From NCBI GenBank assembly GCA_038380795.1, contig CM076261.1, positions 5,586,556-5,650,555 on the forward strand: a stretch of DNA of 64,000 nucleotides, written 5' to 3'. Below the pieces are notes generated by a model. The model was not told the origin of the DNA, made no database searches, and saw nothing but the letters and a program-made list of their open reading frames with translations. Both the position numbers and the translations under genes were made by a program. Of the stretch, positions 1-43,531 are shown in pieces (the first letter of the stretch is position 1; the number at the start of each line of letters is the position of its first letter). The DNA is from Pyrocephalus nanus. Taxonomy: Eukaryota; Chordata; Aves; Passeriformes; Tyrannidae.

Positions 1-31406
<31,406 letters not shown>

Positions 31407-31700
31407 ACTGATAAGACTTGCTTGGAAAAGCTATATATTGAAAATGTGAATACATTCAGTTAAGGGAAATTCTTATGTTGTACTACCCATTACTATAAAG
31501 ATTTTTATACCAATAGAAGATACAAATTAGTTAGTAGTAACAAAAGTTTACGTATTTAACATTGATAGCCGAATTTTTGTATAGTTAATTTTGATTTCTG
31601 AAAGCTTTCAGAGTTTTTATGTTCGTGTGTGAAAAAAAAGTTTAAAATATATTCTTTTTTATTTATGAAAAAATAAAGGATCTTTTCAATAAAACTGCTT
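31407..31700 (+). other. SMCHD1: SMCHD1 3' UTR (minimal)
   Basis: AT-rich sequence from the stop codon to just past the two polyadenylation hexamers. It contains AT-rich runs such as ATTTATGAAAAAATAAAG. The end point is inferred from the hexamers; no transcript was available. Confidence 0.65.
31672..31693 (+). terminator. Paired polyadenylation signals of SMCHD1
   Basis: AATAAA at 31672-31677 and again at 31688-31693, about 270-290 bp after the SMCHD1 stop codon. Both match the canonical hexamer. Cleavage is expected 10-30 bp downstream. Confidence 0.7.
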
Positions 31701-32407
31701 CAGTGCAAAGCACTGCCAATACAATCACTTGTATTGAATAGATTGTCATGAAATGAGATTTTAATTTAAAAAGCGTCCCAGGCCATCTTGGGGAAGAGAA
31801 TTTTCTGTACTACTCTTTTTTTGATGGATGAGCCGTTGCAGTAGTATCAATTTAAAAGGGAGGGTTTGAGCAGCAATATATTGAGATCTAACCACAGACA
31901 TTCATAAAGTTTTTAAACAGTTAACAAGAAGCCCCTATCAAAGGCTATATCCAAGGTGTTGACATGGGAATTCATTTCTCCTTCAGACAGCGCCAAAACC
32001 AAAGTAGTAAATTGTGAGTATGAAAAGTCTAACAGGTTTACTAGGTGTACTAGGTGGCTGTTTTATGGATTGGTGAGTAAAGGGTGAGGAGGGACACTTG
32101 ATGGTTGTAAGTGAGATATAAAATCATGCCAGTGCTAACCTTCTTTCTACGTCTGTATGACCACAACCATCATAAAAGAACCTCACTGCATAAGCAGATA
32201 AAAGATTACTCCTTGACACCAAAAGAATAACTATGACAGAAGAATTTGACTAGGAAAAAGTAATGTCACAAAGGAAAAAGAAAAATCCTTACAGCTGAAC
32301 TGTGTCTATGAATTTTAAGAGTTGGAAATGGAGACTTCAGCTGGAGGTAAAATAATCATGCTAGGAAACTGTAGATACCCATGCAGAATTTTACTTTATA
32401 AGGCTGT

Positions 32408-32424
32408 CCCCAGCCTCAAAAAAA

Positions 32425-32455
<31 letters not shown>

Positions 32456-32472
32456 CCAAACAAACAAACCAC
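32408..32472. repeat. A-rich CAAA/CAAAA simple repeat
   Basis: A run of 12 A followed by repeated CAAAA, CAAAAA and CAAA units, ending in AAACAAACAAACC. Typical microsatellite decay of a poly(A) or AAAC repeat. Confidence 0.9.
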
Positions 32473-34007
32473 CAAAAGAAAAGAAAAATATGATTCTGTT
32501 GGTTATCATAAATACCTAGAAAATTAAGTTGTCCATGGTTTGAAAAAGGGAGTCTTAAAATGCTAGAGAAAATAGCCAACAGGTAGGTGGGACCAAAAAA
32601 AAAGACCCAAAAGTCACCTCTAGTGATCTGCATTACAAGGATTTTAGTGATGAACTGGGCAGAAAAGGGCCAGGCATCATTAAAGATACAGTCTCAGCCA
32701 GAGTCAGAGCAAGCAGCTGGAAACATTTGATTGAATGAAAATTATAGGGCAAGAGTAGAAGGCTAAACTTGAGAAAGTATTAGTCAAAGCCATGTACATA
32801 AAGAAATAGGAGATGGTGTTCAAGGGTGTGGGCGTGTTGGTTCACACCTGCCTCAAAGAATTCCTGCCTTGGAGTGAAAGTTGGCACCAAATCTACTAAT
32901 TTATATTCTCAGCAACATGTATTTTTATACAGCTTTTCTGAAAAGGGACTTTAAACTTAAAAAAACATTATGGCATCCTGCTAGAAGTTTCAGAATGCTG
33001 ATTACTGTTGCACATCTCTGTGACATTCCTAATAAAATTAAATTTCTCCAAATTAAGGAGAAATGAAGCAGTGCAGTTTGTGGTGGAATGTTCTCCAAAA
33101 CTTCATGTCATAAAGATGGGCTAAACATCAAATTGTCCTATTCTTAAAGAAAATAAATATATTCAAATATAACATGTAACACCAGCAAGAAACTATGCTA
33201 GCCCTGCCTCAGCTCTTTTTCTTGTTTTTCAGCTCTAAATTTAGACACACAGGCTTAAACCAGGTAGCCATAGTGGAGGGGTTTGCCACATGAGAAATGG
33301 TGCAGACCAAGTTACTTGGTAGCACTTCTTTTAAATGCATGTATTTTAATTCTGACATCTGCCAAGCCTCAGCCTCCAACCTCTGGATAACCTTGAAGCT
33401 TGTTGGATTAAATACATATTATGGCAGAAATGTTTCCTTTTGGAATTCATCTCTTGCCTTTGGTAGTCAGTTGTAGGCATGATCAGCATCATGTGATGTA
33501 TCTCCCTACTGGAAGAAGCAAATATGAAATTAAGGATGGTTTCCTGGGTTGTGCAATAGCTATCAGAGATTTCAGGAAATTTCACATGGGAATCTTCAGG
33601 ATTTTCCAGCAGAGCGGTTGCAGGTTATTACAGTGCAAGTTACTGCTTTGCATAAGTGTATCAAGAGGAAACCTAATCTGAGTCCTCTGCCTGGGCTTCT
33701 GTCAGCAACTGTATTTACCATCTTATCTTCTCCCTTCAGCAGAGGAGAAAATATCAATATTTTCTTATATCTTCTTTTTCTTTTGCCCATCCCTAAAAGG
33801 ACCGTGGCTTGACTTGGCGTTTAATCTCTTCTTCCCTAGCACTGGCTTGTAGGTCCATGCTTTCTGCACACAGGGATGCAGAAACTGCCTGTCACCTGAA
33901 TGGGGATACCCTATGTAACCCAGTGATGACAAATCCTTCCTTGCTAATTGACACTGCTGTGGTGGTGCATCAGTAGCCTGCATGAAAAACACACCCATTA
34001 CAAATGT

Positions 34008-34041
34008 CACCTTGTGAGACTTGAGACACCTTGTGAGACTT
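34008..34041. repeat. 19-bp tandem duplication
   Basis: The unit CACCTTGTGAGACTTGAGA is followed directly by CACCTTGTGAGACTT, giving about 1.8 copies. Confidence 0.9.
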
Positions 34042-34466
34042 TAGCACTATAATTACCAGAAGTTTTCCTCTGAAGCCTCCAGAGTAGGTGTATATTTGAT
34101 TAATTTAGCTTTCTTTTGCTGTTCTGAAGTCCATTCCAGCTAGGCCTTTAAAGGGATTTACAGTCACCAGTTCATCCTTCAGTTGATCACAGTAGGAAGA
34201 GGGAGAAATAAGTTGGTTGCCATACTGTGGTTTTTTAGGGATGAAGTGTCTACAGGTCCATTTTGCAGTTATTCTTCCAGCCCTTATCCCTATAACTGTG
34301 TGGTTCTAAAGAACTGGGATCCAGTAGTTTGGCTGGGGGCAGGGAGAAGTGAAACAAATTCAGTTGTCCTTAGTGAATGAAGTACAACTCAAGGTGTGAG
34401 CACTTAAAGCAAGTCCAGCTTACTAAGGCATGTTATGTTTGGTGATAAAGGAACAGCAATCCTCCT

Positions 34467-35742
34467 TGATATTTGAAAAGTCATGGCAGTGAGGCGAAGG
34501 CCCTCTGTGCCTGGGAAAGGCACATAGAGGACAGGTAGATGATTTTGGAAGTCGGCACAGCTTCACCAAGGACAAGTCCTGCCTGACCAACCCGGTGACC
34601 TCCTTCTATGATGGGGTGACTGCTTCAGTGGGCAAGGGAAAAGCTGTTTGTTTGGATTTCTTCAAGACCTTTGAAATGGTCCTCCATGACAATATTCTCT
34701 CTAAATTGGAGAGAGATGGATTTGATGAGTGGACTGTTTGCTGGATTAGGAGTTGGCCAGATGGTCACATCCAGAGGGTGATGGTCAATGGCTCAGTGTC
34801 CATATCACAGCTGGTGACAAGTGATGTCCCTCAGGGGTCTGTACTGGGACCAGTATTGCTTAATGTCTTCATCAGTGACACAAGACAGTGGGATCGAGTG
34901 CAGCCTCAGCAAGTTCACAGACAACACCAAGTTGAGTGATGTGGTTGACATGCCTGAGGGACAGGTTGCCATCCAGAGGGACCTGGACAAGCAACCCAGT
35001 CTGCACATAGAAACCTCATGAGGTTCAACAAGGCCAAGTACAAGATACTGCAACTTGTTTGAGGCAGACCCACTAACTACACAGGTGAACAGAGTGAGAG
35101 CAGCTCTGCCAGGAAGGAGTTTGTGGTGCTGATGGATGAAAAACCGGACATGACTCATGAATATGTGCTTGCAGCCCAGAAAGCCAGTTGTATCCTGGGC
35201 TGCATCCAAAGCAGGTCAAGGGAGTTGATTCTGCCTCTGCTCTGCTCTTGTGAGACCCCACCTGGAGTGCTGTGTCCAGCTCTGGGGTCCTCAGCACAGG
35301 AAGGACATTGACCTCTTGGAGCAGGGCCAGAGGAGGTCACGAAGTTGATCAGAGAGCTGGAGCACTTCTCCTGTGAGGAAAGACTGAAAGAGTTGGGGTT
35401 GCTCAGCCTGGAGAAGAGACTCCAGCGAGACCTTATAGTACTTTTCAGTACCTAAAGGAGGGCCTATAAGAAAGATGAGGAGAGACTTTTTAATCTTATT
35501 GTGGTACAAGGGGTAATGGTTTTAAAATAAAACAGTAGATTTAGACTAGATAGAAGGATATTTTTTTACAATGAAGGTGGTAAAACATAAGAACAGATTG
35601 CCCAGAGAGGTGGCAGATCCCTGGAAACCTTCAAGGCCAGCTTAGATGGGGCTCTGAGCAACTTGATCAAGTTGAAGATGTCAGGGGGTTGGACTAGATG
35701 ACCCATAAATTTCCCTTCCAACTCAAACTATTCCATGATTCA
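34467..35742 (+). mobile_element. CR1 LINE, 3' part with decayed reverse transcriptase
   Basis: About 1.28 kb of CR1 in + orientation. It starts at TTTGAAAAGTCATGGCAGT and contains the end of the reverse-transcriptase region, the 3' UTR and a terminal GGTTGGACTAGATGACC...TTCCATGATTC. Compared with the CR1 consensus I know, stretches near 34.5 kb appear deleted. The coding part is broken (separate entry), so the copy is dead. Confidence 0.93.
34595..35018 (+). pseudogene. CR1 ORF2 reverse-transcriptase remnant, frameshifted
   Basis: A frame from about 34595 to 34880 encodes RT palm features, including [24 protein letters not shown] and the [12 protein letters not shown] motif. The homologous reading then continues in another frame from about 34883 ([10 protein letters not shown]). 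The segment where an active element has the catalytic aspartate pair reads KFTDNTKL. A frameshift at about 34876-34890 and loss of the catalytic motif show that the fragment is non-functional. Confidence 0.88.
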
Positions 35743-38700
35743 ATCAAAGAATGCCATTTTACTTGATGCTCGGGTCTGTGAAGATTCATTAAAAAATATT
35801 GTTCAGGCAAATATTATACTATTCCAGGAGTCTGTTTGCTTCAGACTTTCCATTCTTTCTTTTTGTTGTTAATCCTAAGTCATTTTCTACTGATACCTTC
35901 ATTCTTCATTATCACAGCTTGTATTTTTATGTGATAGCAGGCAAGGGAATCAGCTGTTCTTAAAGACTTTTATGATTACAGTATGTCACTAGGGTTGTAT
36001 CATTTTATGGATATTTAATAAAGCATTAGTAAAGAACTGTCATTAAAATATTATCTGCCTTCATGCACCAGCATTTTCTCCCAAAAAATTCTGCTCCCAA
36101 GGTGTTAGGGTTTTTTTATATTATTTTATATTTAGGAAACACAGCCCATTAAGATTACGTTTCATGAGCACACAGCAAGGATAATAATTTCTACTGAGGC
36201 AACCATCACAGAACAGTTCTGCAGTAAATTCCCTTTCATCTGCCAGAATACAGTACACCTTAGAAGAAGCCCAAATAAGTTTTAATATTTTCTTTAAAAA
36301 GAATCAATTTGCTTATTATCTAGGAATTAAAGCACGCTTTACTGATGGTGGCAGTAACAGTATCAGTATAAAGCAGCTGTTAGACTCCATTTCTGCCTGT
36401 TGCTGGAAAGGGTGTATCCAGTGATTCTGACATTCCTGCCACACCAGATCATCTCCCCGGGCTTCAGAAAGAGGCATCATTTTGGATTCATAAAAAGTAT
36501 AGACCTATATGTTTAAGCATACATGTAATTCCTCTATTATCCTATATTTCCATAAACAGGCTCTTCAACACCCACCCTGGAAATGCATAAAATTCCAACT
36601 GAGCTACTGTGCTGACTAGATATACTTTAGCTGCTCAGATACTTTGTCTGTGTGATGTCTTCTCTGCTATGAAATGGTTCCAAGAACAGAGCAGCCTTAA
36701 CCTTAGCAAACAAAACTGACATAAAAAAATGTGTGCATGTAAACCAATTGAATGGGATTTTAATTTAAACCAACCCATATATAAAACTGGGGAAAATTTT
36801 CATCTGTTAGGGGCAAACAACCAAGCATCTTCAATTTGCAAATATATTAATTCCACAAATTTTATCATATATGTTAATGGGTTCTTACAACTCTCACCAG
36901 TTTTTATAGGCCTGAGTATTTATGAGGGCTCTAAAGAAATCCCCACGCATTACTTTGTGGGTAATTATTTTACAGTAGGCTAGCTGTTTACAACTATGCT
37001 ATTTTAGGCCCTGTTGTATGCATACCACCAAGCACACATGTAGTGTGCAACAGAAATGGGCCACAAAGACCTTCTTTCAGTTTGTCAAAATTGAACATAT
37101 TTTATACAACAGCAGAACTATTTGTTTCACAGTCTTACATAGCAACAAATTAATTTCTTAATCTACTAACACAGTCCAAGAACCTTTTCCTAAACTATTT
37201 AATGTTCACCCTTTTTAGCAAATGAATGTTATGTTCTAGCTGCCTGAAGGACATTTAGTGGCCTCTCATTTCCTATAATCCACTCCCTCTTTATCCCTCA
37301 CCCTGTAACTCTGGCAAATCAATTAAACCATATCATGCAACAAACACATAAATTATTGCATTCAAGCCTGATTTTGAGAACAGAAAAGTTACTTTATTTT
37401 CCCACAATGTACTTGCAAGTTTAGAAGAATGGTGAGCTAACAAATAACTCATTCATCATTTTTCACAAAAAAAAATTGATAGGTTAAAAAGTTACTGAAT
37501 TAAAAAAAGTATTGAATTAAAAGTTGCTGCTACTTTGTCTAATTGGAAAATGGGAATGATCCAAAGAAACTAAAAGTTAACTTTCTCCAGTAAACAGCTA
37601 ATGAAAACAAATGTTTCATATTAGATACATCTCCTGCTTTTAGTGTGTTCTTACAACTAGATCCAAAACATACCAGAGAAATGAAATGGCAGTGTCATAA
37701 AATTAATACTTATAGGCTGCCTTATAACAAAAGAGCAAGGTGGACTGTTATACTCCCGCTTTTGCTTTACTTTCAAAAACTTGTCTTTTTAACTTTAAGG
37801 GTCTCTTAGCACCTACATGTGTGGGGGTAAAATGTCAACCTAAATTAAGGACTTCTGATTTGGAAGATACAGATGAAGGCCCAGCTCTGCTCAAACTGGA
37901 AGAGCTGGTTGTGCAAGATGAAGATTCATGACAGCCTGAGGAATGCAGTGAAAAGAATTCTCCCTAAACAATGGAGGAGACCATTCTACAAGTTGCTCAA
38001 GAGTTTCTTTTCTTCGGCAGAGTCCTGGGGCAATTCTACCACAGAGAATGTCCTGTGAAAAGTGAGAAGGGAATGGTTGGAAGCCCTCCTAATGTTAGGG
38101 ACTTCTGGCAGAAGCAGTCATGAGAGCAGTTTTAGTGATGCATACCAGAGCTAACTCAGCAATGGGAAGTCAAAGCAGAGCTGCTTAAGTGGAAGCACAC
38201 TTGAGACTGTAAGAAGCCTCACATTCTGAAATTCAGCCTACTTCTGTTCCCAATGGTAGTTTGGGCAGATAAATGTGTTACAGAGAGCTGCCTTCAGCAC
38301 AGCAACTTCATTCACACCTGGGCTGACCTAAGGCACACAAAAAGGCTGGTTGAGTCAAACTGCTGCAGCAGCATGGTAAAAATGGGGATGGGTTAGATCA
38401 GATGGTAAGTTACAGTGTGCTGCTGCTGCACTGTGGTGTTAGACAGATGTGTAAGCTTGCAACTACTCATGTCCTTCATTGGCATTTTAACCACCATTTT
38501 GAAGCTTGTGAGTACATTCTGAGTAGAGAGCCTTCAGATGCAAAATGCAATTTGTTATTACATACAGCTTGAAAGAAAAAGTCCTGAAAGTGTGTGGTCA
38601 GACCAAGACTGACTTATCCAGCTGGACTCTGGTTGGAGGTTGTATCGACCTGCAGAATTGAGCCCATCTAGAAGTCCATGTCAGAGCATCTGACCTGTAC

Positions 38701-41445
38701 AAGATTTGTCTGTTCTTGCCCTCCTCCTTACTCTGCAAACACTGGGAAGCCAGTAGGAGTGCTGGAGGAGGGCTGTACTTTTCTCACCCCGCACAAAGCC
38801 AAAAGGGTCTTTACCAGTATCACAAGCTTACTCTCAGTTCCAGTTAAGAGGAAAAAGTAGAGTCTTTCTCCCCTACCAATCTTTGACACCAGAATGTGTC
38901 AAGATATTTCAAATATGAAAAAGAGTTGTCAGAGAAGTCCAAATAGAGGAGTGTGGCAGGGAAGGGGTAGTGCGGAAGCAACAGAGTGTAAGGAATCAGA
39001 CACCACTGGCTTTGAAGTTTGGGTCTGAAGTTTCACATGTCCTAAAAGCAGACCTGAGAGTTTGTTAGGATTCTGTTGTTGGACACTTCCAAGATGAAAG
39101 TGGCTTGGGGTTAGAGAGGAACTGGCCATGGAGGCTACTGGCACTTGACTTTAAGAGCCCCTAGAAGACTCAGAAGTGTGATAGGAGTTCCCTGCAATCA
39201 GATGCTGATTACACAGAGAAGATGAGCAGAAAAAATGAAACTACTGGAGTTCCTAGAAATAAAATACTGGGTAAATATGCAAGGAGTAACACGAAAGGGA
39301 ACTGAGAGATGCACACATCTATCAACATGAGTGAGAGCTACTCTGGTAGATTTATGGATGACCTCATCAGCGAGACTCCTAAAACCTATTTCTGTTTCCA
39401 CACTGACAGCAAGGCATGGATTCAGGATTCTAGTGAATATACATTGCAAAACCTCTATGCAGTGAACTTGCAACTTATGCCAAATATCCTGTTCCAAAGA
39501 ATTTTATGGGCCACTTTTCCTCACCATAGTGATCAGGTAACTTCCCTGGGTTGCTAAAAGGTCCTGGAGACAGAATTAACTTTAATCAAGTCTGGTGGTA
39601 AAATAACCCATTTTTCTTGTGGGAAAGAAAACACTGAATTTTTTAGATTCTGTATCATCCTTGTGGGGTATTTTGTGGCTACCAGAGTCATCTAATTCCC
39701 AGTTAGTCAACCACCCACTGAATCACAGTGTGGGAACGTGTTCTAGGCTATGCAAGTCCAAGTAATTTTTTTATGTTAATATTTCTTAACTGTAAGAACT
39801 ATTTTCTAGAAAATTAAGTTAAGCAGGATTGGAGAAAGAGAACTAACCATGGATATACACCGATACACTTCATGTGCTTTGCATAAAAAACGTCAGGTAT
39901 TCTGAAGAATAGTTGCTCAGTATATATTGATATACTGGTTCTTAAATCCCATAAATACATTTAAAATGTACGTGTTGATTTTTTTTCCTGACCTCGTCTG
40001 CTTCCTCTTATCTTGGAATGGTAATACATACCACTCATGGTGTAAAGAAAGACTGGAAACATTATTTCAACCAAATGTGTTGAAGTGCAAATAACAAGTG
40101 AACTTTTGAACTCTCTTGCATTCTCTGAGAATCTGGAGTGGTCTCTGCCAGGCTTGTAGAAAGAGCTGAATATGGGTGCTTTTGTTTGAATTTTGGCAAA
40201 TAGAATTATCTGGAATTAACATGGTTTATTCAGATTCCAGCTTATCACTTCAAACTAGATTTCTCTTGAATAAGAGTTACTCAGTTTCTCTTATGAAAGT
40301 TTCCTGTATGTAAGTAGGTAGCAGTGACCCAGTGTCGAATACATGACAGCATTATCAAAATAGAGGAATCTGGGGTCAAAGAGTTTGCTGGCTAGCTCTG
40401 TTGCCAAGACTGACTGTTCCAGATCCTTATAAAGACATGCTGACACATCTGTGTAATGTGTGAAGGACCTGATGATATGGAGCATTTTCCACACCGCCAC
40501 TTCAAATGTGAGCCTTTCCTTTGCTGAAAATCTCTCCTGCATGTGCAGAGATTGTATATAAAAAACAATAACAAAAAATATGCCATCTTCAGGTGGAAAG
40601 AAATTTGGGCTCTTCTTCCAGAGCTGACAAAGCACAAAGCAGTTCAGTGTTCTGCATTAAAATGCAATTTTGCAGTACATTTACAATACAGTTAGAAGTT
40701 TGGGAGTCAAAAAATTCTTATTTCAAAATTGAAAATTATTAATTGTTACCTCATTCTTTTGTTCTCAGGTTTCAAAATGTTTCTGAATTTCAAAATCACA
40801 GCTATCACTTTTAAGTCTACTCTGTCTTTGGAATGTATTTGCCATATTTTGCATGGATTCTGACTGTATCTCTCCCTTCACTCCTTCCAGAAGTTCTCCT
40901 GGTTCCTGGTAAAGAAGGAAATTTGTTAGAACATTCCTCAGGTTTTAGGCAATGCCCATTATTGCTCTTGGAACACTTTGACAAAGCAACTACACAGAGA
41001 GATACAGCAGTTGTCCAATCCTGTTAAAATTCATTTAGATAAAAAAAAAAAATGCCATCTCAGAATCCATAACACCTAGAGCTTTCATCTGCATAATTTC
41101 CTCTGTCAGCTTGCCTTTTAAAAAAGAATTGTTTCCTAATCCTCTGCATATACATATTTAGTAAAGACTGTGAGTAGTAAACATAAATTTCCCCTCATAA
41201 GAAAAAGGAAAACAAGAATCCTTAGGATTAAAAAAAGAGGTTTCAGATTATCTCTGTCAAAGGATCTGAAAGGCTTTGAAGATGCAGTGCTGGATGTCAC
41301 TTCACAAAATTTTTGTTTGTTTTCTTTCTCCCTTTTTCTTTGTTTAAAATATTAGAAAAAGAACCGAGGCTCCAATAATGACTAGAGAGCAGATGAAGAT
41401 GGGTCCTGTCTTTTTCAACAGTCTGGTCCTCTGCTACATGGGATA
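35743..41445. other. Intergenic spacer
   Basis: No gene or repeat recognised. Short ORFs on both strands, including a 114-codon minus-strand frame at 40291-40635, lack known domains. Confidence 0.7.
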
Positions 41446-41970
41446 AATCATAGAACCATAGAATGGTTTGAGTTGGAAGGCACCTCAAAGATCATCCAAT
41501 TCCAAGTCCCCTGCTGTGGGCAGGGACACCTTCCACCAGACCAGGTTGCTCAAAGATCAATCCAGCCTGGCCTTGAACACTTCCAGAGACAGGGCATCCG
41601 CAACTTCTCTGGGCAACCTGTTCCAGTGCCTCACCACCCTCACAGTAAAGAATTTTTTCCTAATATCTAATCGAAACCTTCTCTTCTTTAGTTTGAAGCC
41701 ATTTCCCCTTGTGCTGTCTCTCCATGGTCTCGTAAAAAGTCTCTCTCCATCTTTCTTTCTTGCTACCTGCAGGTACTGGAAGAATGCAAGTGGGTCACAT
41801 GGAAGGTTTCTCCAGGTTGAACAATTCCACTTCTTTTAGCCTTTTCTCATAGGACAGGTTGACATCTTGGTGGCCCTCCTCTGGACTTGCTCCAACAGGA
41901 CAGTGTCCCTCCTGTGCTGGGGACCCCAGAGCTGGATGCAGTTCTCCAGGTAGGGTCTTGAGCAGAGGTA
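41446..41970 (-). mobile_element. CR1 LINE 3' fragment, minus orientation
   Basis: Begins with AATCATAGAACCATAGAATG, then GTTTGAGTTGGAAGGCACCTC and AAAGATCATC: the CR1 3' terminus read on the minus strand. It continues through GACCAGGTTGCTCAAAG, GGGCAACCTGTTCCAGTGCC and, near its 5' side, CTCCTGTGCTGGGGACCCCAG and GAGCTGGATGCAGTTCTCCA. About 525 bp, 5'-truncated and without a coding region. Confidence 0.95.
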
Positions 41971-42648
41971 GAAGTAATTTTTCATTTACATGTGCACAAT
42001 TTTGAATGTTCCAGAAGCCTGTGTTTTCAGCAGCAGCAGGTCCATGCAGCCATATCTGATGGTAACATCTTAAAGCACAGACACAGGGGACAGAATTCAG
42101 GCTTCCCATTTGAAATATCTCACAGGGTTCTACCAGCCAAGATGTACTCTGCACAAATTGAGCCCCCATATGGTGCAATCAAATTCACTGTGTGGTAGGA
42201 CGAGCAAATAAAAATGGGGTATTTTTTGGCATTTTGCCTAGTTTCACACCAACTGTCCACTTTTCTTGGTACCCTGCAGACCAGCCTGCTAGCAGTCTAA
42301 GAACCACAAATGGATATCTTGTGCATCATCAACAATCTCGGCTACAGCACCAGCTGCAACTGCACTGAGCAACTTTGTACTTACTGCCCGTGCTCACTTT
42401 CACAGACCGTGCAAGATTCATGCCAAGTGCAGAACCTGCAGAGGCCCCTCACCTCCAAAAGTCACAAGCCAACCTCGTCCTTAACAGCAGTGAGGTTTTG
42501 TTGTCAGTGTAAAATCTTTTGCAACCATTTTTTGCCAACTGAAAAACAGGACTAGACCCTAGAGACAGTCTGTAGAAAAGGATTGTTTTGTTCCCACCCC
42601 TGGATGTGTGTCCAACCTATGTTGCAATGTTTGGCTGTGGACTTCTGC

Positions 42649-42718
42649 CTTTTTTTTTTTCTTTCTTTCTTTTTTCTTTTTTTTTCTTCTCTCTCTCTCT
42701 CTTTTTTTTTTTTTTTTA
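42649..42718. repeat. Pure pyrimidine tract (T-rich with CT repeats)
   Basis: About 70 bp without a purine: T runs broken by CTTT units, then a CT dinucleotide run at about 42687-42702, then 17 T. A homopurine-homopyrimidine block of this type can form triplex DNA. Confidence 0.9.
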
Positions 42719-43508
42719 ATTTTATTTTATTAACTGCCTGAAAACAAAAGAGTACATCTATGCAAAGGATGGGATCTATGCTTAAATTTTAAGCTGAGCT
42801 CCTCACCTTTAAATCACTGAAAGCCTAGAAAAAATTATCAACACTTAATGCATCTCAGGAGAGTTTTGCAAGTCACCAAGAAATGAGTCAGGCATGAAAT
42901 GCTGTCTGTAGGTTTAAGGGGCAGCTGAAATGTAAATACTCAGTTACCACTGACTGGATTAAGGGGAAAGAAAGGTGTCTTTTACTGTAAATTACAGTAA
43001 CTACCCATTATGTAAGTTTCCCACCAGTAACTCAATCCAGATACATGACCTGTACCACAGAAAGGTAAATGGAATAAGGGAATTGTAAAGGAAGGCTGAA
43101 CCATGAGATAGAAGAGTGAAGGACTCTGATTCCATACTTGGATAAAGAAGTTATTTAAAGTCATTGTTGCCTTTTAATATCCCACATAGCAAATAGTGCT
43201 TTAAGGTAATCTGTGTTGCCAGCTCCAGAACAGGAACTCCAGAAAAATATCCATAGCAAAAAAAAAAAAAAAATTAGAAGACTGGTTTAAAAGTCAGGAG
43301 ATTTAAAAATTATACAATTCTTTGTACTCTCCTTTTTGTTTCTGAGTCTGTAGCATGGGTTTGAGTCAAGTTTTCAGATTACTCTGTGCAATGGAATGCC
43401 AGAACTAACTTTTTCTTGCAATACAATCTGAAGTACTCAGATCAAGCTGGAATTCCAGGAACTGGAACTTAAATGAAAAAGCAAAATGTATGAGATGCTG
43501 CAATACTT

Positions 43509-43531
43509 AAAAAAAAAAAAAAAAAAAAAAA
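43509..43531. repeat. A23 homopolymer
   Basis: Uninterrupted run of about 23 A. No retrocopy is recognisable just upstream, so it may be a simple microsatellite. Confidence 0.9.

Larger units (their letters stand above)
31701..34466. other. Intergenic spacer downstream of SMCHD1
   Basis: No gene recognised. Contains a CAAA-type simple repeat at 32408-32480 and a 19-bp tandem duplication at 34008-34041. Short ORFs on both strands lack family features. Confidence 0.75.

Noticed and set aside
32322..32519. Lys/Asn/Thr-rich ORF near 32.4 kb
   Set aside because: It translates the CAAA simple repeat.
34805..35340. Minus-strand ORFs within the CR1 copy
   Set aside because: Antisense to the recognised CR1 reverse-transcriptase remnant and 3' region.
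41468..42178. ORFs of 123 and 127 codons around 41.5-42.2 kb
   Set aside because: Largely inside the minus-strand CR1 3' fragment, which is non-coding in the element.
42982..43164. Short minus-strand ORF considered as a small secreted protein
   Set aside because: Only 60 codons, no convincing signal peptide and no flanking gene signals.
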